The notes under the pieces were generated by a model. That model did not search any database. It saw only the letters and a program-made list of their open reading frames with translations, and was not told the origin of the DNA. Shown here one piece after another: positions 14,891 through 24,998 of a stretch of 64,000 bases of DNA; position 1 is the first letter of the stretch; every line of letters begins with the position of its first letter. Both the position numbers and the translations under genes were made by a program. The DNA lies in NCBI GenBank assembly GCA_027596195.1, contig JADGJG010000039.1:1-64000 (forward strand). The letters run 5' to 3'. The stretch comes from Podochytrium sp. JEL0797 (taxonomy: Eukaryota > Chytridiomycota > Chytridiomycetes > Chytridiales > Chytriomycetaceae).

Positions 14891-15342
14891 GTGACTACTT
14901 GTTTCTCTACCAACAACCTCTTCACCTCTTTGATTGGGTGGTTTTTTCTTGTTTGGAGTCTTTTGTTTTTTTTCGCATGAGTAAATTCTTGTTGAGGGGG
15001 ATGCGGGGTTTTGAATAAAAAAAAGCTGCTTGGTCTTGATCTATATGTATTGTTTTTATGACTTGATTGAAGTGTGAAGAAAGGGTCTCGGCGCTGACAA
15101 GTTTGTTGACAAATATTAATAAATAAAATCGTACGAAAGTCGCGAAAATCGTCGCACAAAAACGCATGTATCTCGTGAACCACGTGCCCGATTTTCAATC
15201 TGAGCACATGAATCTCTCCGCCTGACCCACGTGGATCGAATACGCCGATCCTCGGGTCTCCAAAGTGCCCGGATGAAGAGATATTCACCAAAAACCGACG
15301 CGTTGAACAACGCGACTCAATTCACGTGTTACGAAATCACGA
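14891..15342. other. Intergenic: EF-1alpha 3' flank
   Basis: T-rich downstream sequence of EF-1alpha with AATAAA-like motifs (GAATAAAAAA near 15013 and AATAAATAAA near 15117) that may direct polyadenylation. No gene is seen before the tRNA-Phe. Confidence 0.5.
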
Positions 15343-15415
15343 GCCGCCTTAGCTCATCTGGGAGAGCGTATGACTGAAGATCATGAGGTAGCGTGTTCGA
15401 TCCACGCAGGCGGCA
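15343..15415 (+). tRNA. tRNA-Phe, anticodon GAA
   Basis: 73 nt. The acceptor arms GCCGCCT and AGGCGGC pair fully, with discriminator A. The D arm is GCTC-ATCTGGGA-GAGC, the anticodon stem-loop TATGA-CTGAAGA-TCATG shows GAA, and the T arm GCGTG-TTCGATC-CACGC is perfect. A and B boxes are intact and a T5 run lies about 20 bases beyond the 3' end. No intron and no encoded CCA. Confidence 0.96.
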
Positions 15416-15435
15416 TGATGTGGACGCTGTATGAG

Positions 15436-15441
15436 CGTTTT
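15436..15441 (+). terminator. RNA polymerase III terminator of tRNA-Phe
   Basis: A run of five T (GCGTTTTTCG) about 20 bases after the tRNA 3' end fits pol III termination. Confidence 0.6.
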
Positions 15442-16132
15442 TCGTTCGGGAATGGGGTTTTAGGAGGGGGTGGGAGGGGTGAGGGGTTTTGGATAGGGCT
15501 GGTGTATGGTGGTGAGGGTGGGTTTGCTTTTGGATTGGAGGGGAGGTGAGCGGCGGGAGTTTTGGTGCGTGTGTGATGTGACGTTGTGCGACGCGTTTTT
15601 GTTTATTGATCCGGGACTTTTGAGCTTGTTCTTGGGATTTTGGGGTGTTGAGAGGGTTGGGAACGAGGACTGGGAGTTTGGTGGATGATTTGGGTCTGTC
15701 AACGGGTTGGGATGTGGTTGTGTGGCAAAGAATTGTCATATTTTTTTCCCCATCGGTTTTGAAGCGAAGTTTGGAACGAAGAGGAGAATTTAGAAATATG
15801 AGGGTGCGCCATATGAAAACAGACAAGCATTTCCAATAACTGCGGTTGCGGTCCCGGGTGCATAATCCTCAGCGAGTATGACTGAGTCTCCGAGGACTCA
15901 GCAACGGTATCCTCGCTCTGACAGGAAAACGTGGAAATCAAGTCTCACTATGCAAGAGTGCAGCGAAAAAGGAACCGGCAAGGTTGATTTGGTTGAGAGT
16001 TGTCGACTCACGGAGCTTTTTTTTCGATTATTCAAAGGTCATCCAACCCCGTGGCCCCATAGGCATTGTAAAAAATAACTTATTATATTGGCAAGAAAAG
16101 GAAATGGACAAGAAGAGGGCCAGAGAAACGCT
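15442..16132. other. Intergenic stretch without a recognised gene
   Basis: G- and T-rich sequence after tRNA-Phe, with no frame that resembles a protein on either strand. The right end is the 3' flank of the RXT2-like gene. Confidence 0.45.
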
Positions 16133-16960
16133 TCAATTGTCGCGCTTCTTGGGGAACGGCGCGAGTTTCTTTGCAAGAACCTTCTTCTTGCCATGCGCCA
16201 CCATCAGCTTGGCTCGCACCATGGAAGTTTGTCGCAGGTATTCAAAGTTGCAGTTGACGCAGTCCTGTGTTGGTGTGCGGGAAGTGATTTAGAAGGGAGG
16301 TTGCGAGAGCAGTAATTCACGGCAGCGGAGTTGAATATCCAGCCAAACGAGGCAAACTCCAGTCCTTTCTTTATCCCAAGGGAAAAACGAGTATCGCGCT
16401 TCCAAATTCCAGTGATTCGATATTCTCGCTTCGCAAACACACCCAACACGGACATTACCTGCACCACATCGCGAAACTCCTTCTGCACCTCCGCCGAAAC
16501 ACCCAACGCGCCCAAATCAAAGTCCTGCAAGAACGGATCGTCATGCTGCAGCGCGTCCACCAACCGCACGAGTGGCTGATTCAACTCGGTCTCCTTCTCG
16601 ACCGTTTCCATGAGCGAGTGTGCCATCACTTTGAGCTGGCGACTGCGGAGGGTGCGGACGTGTGCCTTGTTGTGGATCACGTCCTGTTCCTTCTCGAGGG
16701 GGGCCCAGATTTCTGCAAATGCGGTGTGAGTTGGACGGGCATCGAGCAAAGCAGGGTTACCGTCAATGTTGATTCCGGCATAGGGAGATTCCTCTTCTTC
16801 ATCGTCCTCTGAGGCGGGTCGCTGCCTCCGCGTGATTGCTCGCTTCTTTCCGATTTTCTCAACCTGTGTTGTTTCATGGCTTCAGCCCGGGATCCATCCA
16901 ATCGAGATCACCCTCTCTCCCGCTTACTCTAGTCAGCTCGTCTAGTTGCGCCGAAGCCAT
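16133..16960 (-). CDS. RXT2: RXT2-like protein (possible Rpd3L histone-deacetylase subunit)
   Basis: Model on the minus strand: 16960-16928, 16863-16459 and 16264-16133, 189 residues. The core, from about residue 45, reads GINIDGNPALLDARP, then FAEIWAPLEKEQDVI and a helical block ending ALQHDDPF. This order (small acidic lead, I..PL.....DV....., long helix, DDP) resembles the RXT2 N-terminal domain of the Rpd3L histone deacetylase complex. The tail is basic (HGKKKVLAKKL...PKKRDN) and could bind DNA or act as a nuclear signal. The second intron, 194 nt, is long for this genome. The family call rests on pattern memory only. A charged coiled-coil nuclear protein of other type remains possible. 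Confidence 0.5.
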
Positions 16961-17234
16961 GATGGAGCACACAACGGGTCGGAACACGGCGCCTTCTGGC
17001 TCGGCTGTTCGCGGAAGCAGTTTGGCGCCACGGTTCATGGGCCGGAAGTTGGCCGTACCAAAGTCTTCGGATTCGTACATTGCGTTGGAAAAGTTATCGG
17101 GTGGGCGGTTCGTTGGCTCGGAGGGGAGCGCGATTTTCGAAAGAATTTTCTACCTCACCCTCTCCCCAGTTTGTCTTCTCTGCCTCCCCTCTTCCTCTTC
17201 TTCTCTTTCCTTCCTCAATCCTCATCGTCATTTA

Positions 17235-18440
17235 TTAATATCCCAATAACCGCCAAAACAAATACCGAGACCGCTTCTTGTCCCACGAATGCGACCAATA
17301 CGAAATCGCAAACGACGTGTTGTCGGGATCCACTCGACTCCTGCACTTGACTTGATCAAAATCGGGGCTCTGTTGTGAACAGATTTTGTGCAAGTCTTTT
17401 GGGGACGTTGGGCTCCATGAATATGGGAATATTGAATGCGGGTCGGCGAGTGTGATGGAATCTTGAGTGGGGTTTGCGGGAATCGTTTCTTGGTATTCGT
17501 AGTAGGCTCTGTAAATTACAATCGGCTGACAAGTAAAACCGTCAAGACACGTCAAAGGTCAGAAAGGTGGCGCAAGGGAGAACAAATCGAGAATGCACTC
17601 ACTCCAGTCCGCTCTTCCACCGGCATCTCCCTCTTCTCCTCCGCCAGAGTCATCATCAGTTTGGCCACATGCAGCCAGAACGGATGCCCCGGCTTGGACG
17701 CCATCCACGCGTTCGGGATCTGATTCGCGTAATACCAGTTCGTGTCAGGGTCGTTGGGATCAATCGCAGGAACCTCCATTCGGGCTAATACAAGGTCACT
17801 GTCTCCGAGCAACTCATCTAGAGAAGGAGTTTTGTAACGCGAAACCCCCGGGTCAGATTCGTGTCGATTCGCAATCAACCAAAACACACAAACCCATCGG
17901 CCTCAACGGAATCACATCTAAATCTGAATATACGCCTCCATATCGGTGCAAATAAAACGCTCGAACAGCATCCGCCTTGCAAATCGGTTTCGCGTATGAA
18001 TCGAATGTCGGCAAGAACCACGCATAATGCTCGGCAATGAGGTTTCGGTTGTCAATATCGCTCCATAGTTTGTATTCGTAGGATGGGTTCAAGAATGTCC
18101 AACTTGCGCTCCATTGTTTGAATTCCTGATTTTGGTTCGGTGTTGGAGTTTTTGATCGGAAGGCGGAAACGGTGTATGGAGGGTGATATCGAGATACCTT
18201 GGGTATCTGGGTCGTTTTCCAGCTCTGATGGATGATTCCGGGGATCTTGGAGGGTCGTTTCGGCGAGGCAGCGTCACTAGGCATTGGGATTGCATTGACG
18301 GGTTTGACGGGGTTGACCAGGGGGGTGGCGGGCTCTGTGGCCGAGCCCGACCAGACCCATTGGAGATACAAGTGCAGAACCACAACGACCTTGAGGGCGA
18401 CCCAGACGAACGCAACGATCCGTTTCTTGCTCCAGGCCAT
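17235..18440 (-). CDS. OCH1-like glycosyltransferase (GT32), member A
   Basis: Model on the minus strand: 18440-18198, 18125-17894, 17817-17603 and 17525-17235, 326 residues. Type II Golgi enzyme: a short cytosolic start (MAWSKKR), one membrane helix (IVAFVWVALKVVVVLHLYL), a stem, then the GT32 domain. Family marks are IPGIIHQSWKT, WSDIDNRNLI, the DxD metal/nucleotide-sugar site in YSDLD near residue 155, IPNAWMASKPGHPF and SYWSHSWD at the end. Members of this family transfer alpha-1,6-mannose or related sugars in N-glycan outer chains or glycolipids. The last intron acceptor (TCAG|CCG) was chosen because it restores TGPIVIYRAYYEY, as in the other copies. It is divergent from member B over 63 bp. 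Confidence 0.88.
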
Positions 18441-18503
18441 TTCTGGGACAGAATTTTCGAAACCCGTCAGAAAACTCTATCTGGAAACTTCTGGGAATCC
18501 CGA
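18441..18503. promoter_or_regulatory. 63-bp spacer shared by two divergent glycosyltransferase genes
   Basis: The start codons of GT32 members A (minus) and B (plus) are separated by only 63 bp. Any promoter must therefore be very compact or overlap the coding starts. No TATA box is visible. Inferred from the two start codons. Confidence 0.55.
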
Positions 18504-19628
18504 ATGCAGTTCAACAAGCTCCTCGGAAAGAGGAAGCGACTCACTATTGTAATAATAGGCGGTCTGATATGCCTGCTCGTCTTGTCTGTGCTGTGTGAGT
18601 CGCGTTTCAATACGAGCGTGCATTCGAATCGCTCACCACTTTCACCAGCAAACTGGCCTAGAATCATTCATGTCACGGATAAATATGCATCACGCAAAGC
18701 GGTTAAACTACAAGTAATCCCGCGGATCATCCACCAAAGCTGGAAATCGTATGACATTCCAAAAGAGGCACGCGTCCCGAACCCGTGTTCCATACATCTC
18801 TCTAACCCAACCACTGCAATAGTTCCTCAAATTTAAATCATCATGGAAGCTACTAAATCCCACATACACCCACATCCTCTGGGACGACGCGGACAACGAA
18901 AACTTGATTCGCCAACACTATCCGTGGTTTCTCGAAAAGTATTTGAGCGTGCCGCGGGCTGTATCGAGGGCTGATATTGCACGCGTGTTTTATATGCACA
19001 AGTTTGGTGGGGTGTATTCGGATTTGGATTCGGCTTGTTATCGGCCGTTGGGTTAGGTTTTGTTTTGGTGCAGGCAGAAGAATTTTGACAGCATCATTGA
19101 TCACCAAATCGCCATTCCATATCCCCAGATGACCTCCTTTCAAACCACGACCTCGTCCTCGGCTCCATGTGGGTCCCCAACGACCCCAACGCTTTCGAAT
19201 ACCCACACAGCATTCCAAACGCATGGATGGCGTCGAAACCAGGCCACGCGTTGTGGATGCATTTCGCGGACATGATCTTGCGTGCTGATTCGGGAGGCGA
19301 GGCGGAGGAACTCGCGGGGCCTGTGATGTTGAGGAAGGTGGTGAAGGCTTATTTGGAGTCGGGGGCGAGGAATGTGGATTCGGTTCATGTTGCGGGACAT
19401 GGTGGGTTGGTTTTCTGGCTGTGTTTGAGGGGGTTCTGATATTCAATTTGTTCTTTAGATGCCATTTTTCCGTATTCTTGGAGTTATTCTGTGCCTTTAT
19501 ATGTCCACGACATTTGCTCGCACCAATCAAAAACGTTCAATGAGACAAGCTGTAGGGAGATAGTGGATCCGAACAGAAAGGCGTATTCGATTTCGTATTG
19601 GTCGCACACATGGGATCGGCAGACGTAA
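18504..19628 (+). CDS. OCH1-like glycosyltransferase (GT32), member B
   Basis: Model: exons 18504-18767, 18823-19051, 19129-19401 and 19459-19628, 311 residues. N-terminal anchor (LTIVIIGGLICLLVLSVL), then IPRIIHQSWKSYDIPKE, LWDDADNENLI, the DxD site YSDLD, SNHDLVLGSM, IPNAWMASKPGHALW and SYWSHTWDRQT. The first intron either starts with GC (GAG|GCACGC) or with a weak GT six bases later (CGC|GTCCCG); both keep the frame. Alignment with member C, which breaks at the same point with a normal GT donor, favours GC-AG. Exon 3 has the same length (273 nt) as exon 4 of member C, so B and C are close paralogues. Confidence 0.86.
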
Positions 19629-19943
19629 AGTTGCTACAGAGAATCATGTGCATTTTATCAGTCGTAGCACAATAAAGAATCGCGTTGTTTTGAAATGAGA
19701 GCATGTGAGAAGTGAGCATTTTTGGGTCGAGAGAGAGAGAGATTGAATCGGAAATTCGTGGGAAATTCGGGCAGTTCAAGTTCGCGTTGTCGAAAGTTGT
19801 GGATCCTGAATTTACGTAGAATCAACCAACACCAAAAAAACCGCGACATTTGCTTCGTTTCCGAGAAAGGGGCAAGCGTGTCGGCGTTGGTTTTCCAGTC
19901 AAGTTCAAAACTCAATTGGTTTGTTTGGACCCCAGTCGCAACC
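19629..19943. other. Intergenic between glycosyltransferase members B and C
   Basis: About 315 bases between genes on the same strand. It contains AATAAA near 19671, likely the polyadenylation signal of member B, and a short GA run (GAGAGAGAGAGA) near 19731. No other gene is seen. Confidence 0.5.
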
Positions 19944-21185
19944 ATGAAATCTCCGAGACTCGCCAAGCTTGTCACAGTTGCTCTCCTTTTGTGTCTCACG
20001 TTCCTCGTGTTATCGTGTAAGTGCCTGTCCTAGTTCAGTTTGACGGTGTCCTTCAAACTAACACCGCGGTTGATACTGATCTGACTGGAACAGTCTTAGC
20101 TCCAAACGAAACAGTCGACGCACTCGATCCAACAACTGCCACTCACTCGAACCCTATCCTCCACTCCCAACCTTTGAGTTTGATTCGATCGAAATTGGCC
20201 TCGATCGCCAAGGATGCCAGAAACCGGACGAAAGGTGGACCTCAACGCTCGCAACTGGTTGCCGAGATTCCAAAGATTATCCATCAGAGCTGGAAGACGC
20301 ATGACATCCCGCAAGAGGTGCGTTGGAATGGATTGTGTGTGTCACACCACGTGAATCTTGATCCCCAATCACAACAAAACCCACCCGCAGAAATTCGGAA
20401 ACTGGACTGGAACCTGGAAACTTCAGAACCCGCAATACGAATACATGCTCTGGGACGACTCAGAAAACGAGAACCTGATTCGCGAGCATTATCCGTGGTT
20501 CTTGCCGAAATATATGAGTTTTGGAAAAGTCATCAACAAGGTTGATTCTGCGCGTGTGTTTTACATGCACAAGTATGGTGGAGTGTATGCGGATTTGGAT
20601 TTTGCTTGTTATCGACCGTTGGGTGAGTGTGGGGTTCCCCTCCGTTTATTGTTCTCTATTGAAATTGGCGATTCTACCCACAGACTCGTTACTCGCGAAT
20701 CACGACCTCGTTCTCGGCTCCATGGCCGTAAACGATGAAACATACGAAGGCGATCACAGCATTCAAAACGCGTTTATGGCGTCCAAACCTGGACACTCAT
20801 TTTGGATGCATTACGCCAACACGATTCTGAATGTGGATTCTAGAGTGACACACGTGGAAGAGATTTCTGGTCCTGTGGCGCTGAAGCAGGCTGTTGAGTC
20901 GTATCTTAAGATGGAAGGGGTGGCCGGGGAGGAGTCAATCTTTTTGGCAGACACAGGTTCGTGAATGATTGAGGTATCATTACGCGTGTAAGGCGGTTGA
21001 TTCTAATAGAGAGTATTTATATCCTAGGAGCGGTGTATCCATACACTTGGGCCGATCGGGATCCTTCAGTTCACAAGATTTGTTCGCTGGAACGTGACAC
21101 GTTTGACGAAGCCGCGTGTCGAAAGCTTGTTGATCCAGAGAGTACAGCGTATGCAATTTCGTACTGGTCACATTCGTGGATGTGA
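19944..21185 (+). CDS. OCH1-like glycosyltransferase (GT32), member C
   Basis: Model: exons 19944-20016, 20094-20317, 20391-20622, 20684-20956 and 21028-21185, 319 residues. Membrane anchor LVTVALLLCLTFLVLS, an extra small first intron in the stem region, then IPKIIHQSWKTHDIP, LWDDSENENLI, the DxD site YADLD, SLLANHDLVLGSM, AFMASKPGHSFW and the closing AISYWSHSWM. The two introns flanking the DxD exon lie at the same codons as in members A, B and E, showing descent from one ancestor. The activity is as for member A; the exact sugar acceptor is unknown. The stop lies tail to tail with the CCDC137-like gene, 63 bp apart. Confidence 0.9.
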
Positions 21186-21248
21186 AGTTGTGAGCAGTTG
21201 TGGCTTGCGAAAATAAAATACATAATGATTGCGTCTTTCCAACCGAGT

Positions 21249-22057
21249 TTATTTTTCTGCTCTACTGGCAGCCTTTGCCAATCGGTACTGATCAATCACC
21301 CTCTGCCTCTCCTCCATCAGATTCTTTTGCTTCACCAGCGGCAGATCCTTCAGCTTAATCTTTCGTCCGACTGACGGCAACCCACTGTCTCTCTCCTTCT
21401 CTTTCTCTTCCATCTTTTTCCGCCTCTCCTCATCCTTCTCCTTCTTCTCTTTCGCCTCCATTGCAGCCTGCATCGCCCGAATCGCGCCTGCACCACCGCC
21501 AATCTTTTTCGGCACGACCGACAGTTTGGGCGGTTCCATGGCCTGAGCCCCGAACGGAATCACCTCCTTCTTTGGAAACTCCCTTTCGTCCTCGCTGTCG
21601 ACTTGTTTTGTGAAGGAGCCCTTGTGTTCGCGCTTTTGTTTGCGTTCTTTGAGGCGCAGTTTTCTCTTTTGGGCGGTTTTGGTTTCGGCTTTGGCGGCGG
21701 CGTTGACTTTGATTCGCATGTCTGTTTCGATACGTCTGGATTGAGGAATGGCAGGGTGGTGATCGCGAATCAGTCGGATATCGCACGGGAATATCAGTCC
21801 CAAATAAATCCACACGCACACACACACCTCGTAAACGCTCTAACAGATTCACCCGGCTTGATCCTGTCCTCGGGAATCACTCTTGGCTTCTTGTCGAGTT
21901 TCTTCTTTTCAATGCGTGCGCTTTTGGCCAGCATCAGTTTGAAGGCCTTTGGCAACGCTTCGTTCTGGATCTCATTCGATTCTTTGGAGGGAACTTGGTT
22001 GTCGTTGTAGGTGATTGGTTTGCGTGCGGGCGTGGCGTTCTTGTACTTTTTGGCCAT
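21249..22057 (-). CDS. CCDC137-like basic coiled-coil (nucleolar) protein
   Basis: Model on the minus strand: 22057-21828 and 21735-21249, 238 residues. Very basic and helical: the N-terminal part is rich in Lys, then MRIKVNAAAKAETK, long Lys/Arg/Glu stretches (KRKLRLKERKQKRE), an acidic break (VDSEDERE), FGAQAMEPPKL, and a final coiled coil. The conserved-looking FGA..PP.L block followed by a K/E helix resembles the CCDC137 family of nucleolar, rRNA-related proteins. Other small ribosome-biogenesis factors share this composition, so the assignment is modest. The intron starts in a CA/GT repeat (GTGTGTGTGTGCGTG). Confidence 0.5.
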
Positions 22058-22803
22058 GGTTGGGTGATTGAGTGGGAAAAAAAACAAAAAAAACAACTCC
22101 AAGTGGGTTTCTTGCTTCGTGCTTTGCAGAAATAGAATGGATAGACTGAGACTATAAAGAATATGAGAATCCTCTCTCGGATGTTTTTGCTGTGAATCTC
22201 GGGCAATTTCCGATCCCGAGGAGGGTATAAAATCGGTCGTTCCCCACTTTCTTTTTTTCTTTATCCAACCACAATAACGCTCAGCGATGATAAACGTCGA
22301 TCCGCCGCCTTCCCTCCCCCCGGGTGATGGGTTGGCAATGACGGAGTGCCCGCAGTCAACACTTGTTACGTTACCATGCGGGCTTGAACGAAATCTGAGG
22401 GCTATTTCCTATTGTGGTTTGGATCTGCTGTGGCGGTTGGATTGGATGCTTGTGTGGTTGTGTTTGTAATGATCATGAGACGGTATTTAGGAGGATAAAG
22501 AAGGCTTGCAGGCCGATCGCCGTTTTTAGAGCCTGTGACGGCCGTCTTTCGTTGTCTGAACAGCTGTCATCGCACTGCGAGTCGTGCGCGGAACTTCCTC
22601 GGTGCGAGGGTCGTCTATGATCGCTGCCAAGCAGACTGCCAATGGCTTGCCCTTCACTCGGGAAACCCCATCATCAGATCTCACTTCCTTCGTTTCCAAT
22701 CGAACAAAACTTCTGCAGCTGAAGCCAGCCAGGAACCTCCGTTTATTCGATAATGAATTCGTTTCCGCAACTTCGAAGTTACTTTCCAACGATCGGCGCA
22801 AAA
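22058..22803. other. Intergenic stretch without a recognised gene
   Basis: About 745 bases between two minus-strand genes. A TATAAA at 22227-22232 and a pyrimidine-rich tract after it look promoter-like on the plus strand, but no gene follows that I can support. Confidence 0.4.
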
Positions 22804-23385
22804 TCACTTCGAGGCAGCAAACGCCAGCAAACTCATTCTCACCCCATCCGTAAGACTCATTCCCATCAACGCAAGCAACCCCAAATAATGGATCCACGCG
22901 ACTCCACTGTTGCGCTTCGCAGGGTCTCCCGTTTGGTAATTCGACGCGTACAAAACGCGGCCAACGAGCCAAACGATGCCGGCACCCGAAGCGGCGATGG
23001 GGTGGTTGATTCCAGCGGTTGCGAGGAGGAACAGGAATTGGGGGTAATTCTCGAGCAGGTTTTGGTGCGCGCGTTGGAAGCTGAGGGGTAACGGATGTCA
23101 ATACACGTCGAAAACAATTCCGGACGGATCGATCCACCGGCTCACCAGTTGAAGAGGTACTTCTTCTTGTCTTCCTTGCATTCAGCCTGTGTGGCGTACA
23201 TGTGCGGGTATGGCACGCCGGCTCTCTTGCGCGCACCGCCAACTTGGCCCCCAAGGATCACGGGGTAAAGCGTGGACAGGGCGCCAACGGCGATGACCTA
23301 GAATGTAAGGGTAATTAGTGAGATGCCTAGAGGCGAAATCTCAGACACCCACGTAGCCATATTCGTTCGGGATCATGATGGACAT
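22804..23385 (-). CDS. MGST3: Microsomal glutathione S-transferase 3-like (MAPEG family)
   Basis: Model on the minus strand: 23385-23353, 23297-23146 and 23080-22804, 153 residues, the normal length for this family. Integral membrane enzyme using glutathione for conjugation or peroxide reduction, acting in the ER or outer mitochondrial membrane. Visible marks are NEYGYV at the start, a first helix ([15 protein letters not shown]), KKKYLFNC spanning the second intron, then [16 protein letters not shown] and [17 protein letters not shown]. These match the MAPEG pattern FNC.QRAHQN.LE. The first intron donor GTGGGT was chosen to place VIAVG directly after NEYGY. Confidence 0.93.
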
Positions 23386-23532
23386 CTTGGCGAGTTCAAT
23401 TTGAAATGCTTTTTTGGAGGTTTGAAAACCGGAGAACGGCTTACTCATATAAAAATTAAATTCGCATCAAATTCGTTTCCGCCGTCCCACGAAAATTGAG
23501 TCAACCCCAATCAAGAATAAACGCGACTTTTC

Positions 23533-24811
23533 TCATTCAACCTCCACCAAAACCTTCTCCTTCTTCCACCCCTGATTCCCCATAAACTCATGATAAACCA
23601 CCGTCCTCTCATCCCTCCTCGTCACATTCGGTTCAAACTCCCCCGGATTCATCGCCACAGGCGGCAACACCAACACGCCGCCACACACCTCCCCATACAA
23701 CACAGATTCCCCTTTCACTACTGAATCCAAATCGCATCCACGCGTGGCAAGGAACGTGCGGATCACGTGGGTCCATTGGAACGGACCTGTGAGTTCAACG
23801 ACTTGGTTAACGTCGCGCAGGGATTGTGGGGTACTTGTGAGAATTGCGGAGGCGACGGTGTCGATCATGAGTGAAAGAATAGGGTGGTGCGGGGTGGAGG
23901 CGAAGGCCCATTGGGTGATGGAGATGGGGTGGGTTGGGAAATCGGGGGGTGGGAGGTACCACTTGAAGTTGTTTCGGGTTTAGCGAGGGTGGAGGAAGGA
24001 ATCAAACGCGGGTTTTACCTCAAGCCCCACAATAAACTCAACCGCGTCCTTTTCATGATCTAACCTCCACCAGTCCACATTCCTAGCACAGCGCGTGTCC
24101 GTGTCGGTGTAGTACCCCCCCTGCATGTTCACAACCAGATACCGAAAGAAATCAGTTTTTTGAACCATGCGCGGAAGTCTGTTGTACGCCTTTTGAATTT
24201 TGGGTGGATAGTGGCTGCGGATGAAGGTGGACATGGTGTCGTCGTTCCAGAGAATATAGCTGGCGGTCGGGTTGAGTGTGATCCACGTGTCCATCAGAGA
24301 GAGTCGGAACGGGTCGATTTTGGAGCGAGGAAGGGGTTTATAGATTTGATGGATTATTCTGCGTGTGAGAATAGAAACCAGTGTTTAGCTGTTAGTTTTT
24401 TCGTCGAAACGCGAATTCAGTCCATCTAAACGCGATACGATAGAATGCAGCCCAACTACAGCAACGAATTCAAAAAACCACAAACCTCGGTATCCTCCCC
24501 TCCCTTCCCTCCCCGCCCCCAAAATACCTCCCCACCACCCCCTCCCTCCCCCCAACCACCCGCTCCTCCCTCACCGCAAACTGCGCATGAAACTCCACAT
24601 CGCGTCCATCCCGCCTCCACTCGGCCCAAGCGCGATCCATTTCGCGCTGCGTCATTTTGTTGGCCGGGTTGTATTCGGATTGCGTGGGGGTGGGAGTGTG
24701 CTGGGAGAGGATGAGGAGGGTGCAGGAGAGGAAGGAGAGGAGGAGGAGGGAATAGACGCGGGTGTGGCCGCGGAGGGGGAGGTGGTGGACGGTGGAGTGT
24801 AGGAAACCCAT
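23533..24811 (-). CDS. OCH1-like glycosyltransferase (GT32), divergent member D
   Basis: Model on the minus strand: 24811-24486, 24358-24019 and 23961-23533, 364 residues. Signal anchor VYSLLLLSFLSCTLLIL, a Glu/Arg/Gly-rich stem, then GRIPRIIHQIYKPLPRSK, ILWNDDTMSTFIRSHYP, KTDFFRYLVVNMQGGYY, the DxD site YTDTDTRC, FIVGLE, and TGPFQWTHVI. It lies closer to classical OCH1/HOC1 alpha-1,6-mannosyltransferases than members A, B, C and E. It has TDTD rather than DLD and the typical IGLE segment, and its introns are elsewhere. It probably starts or extends the N-glycan outer chain in the Golgi. The 127-nt first intron is the longest in this gene. Confidence 0.88.
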
Positions 24812-24998
24812 TTTTTGTTTTGCGCCGGCCAGCTGTCAAAACAGAAATTGAACACCCTGACAAACTTGTCATCTTTTCCTCTCCCCTCATTACTTCCCTC
24901 CAAAAGAAACGAGGTAAAGAAAATAATGTCGTTTCATTCTCAGAGAAATAGAAAGAAAAAGAGACCCCTGCATGAAAAACAAAAGAAACCAAAACACC

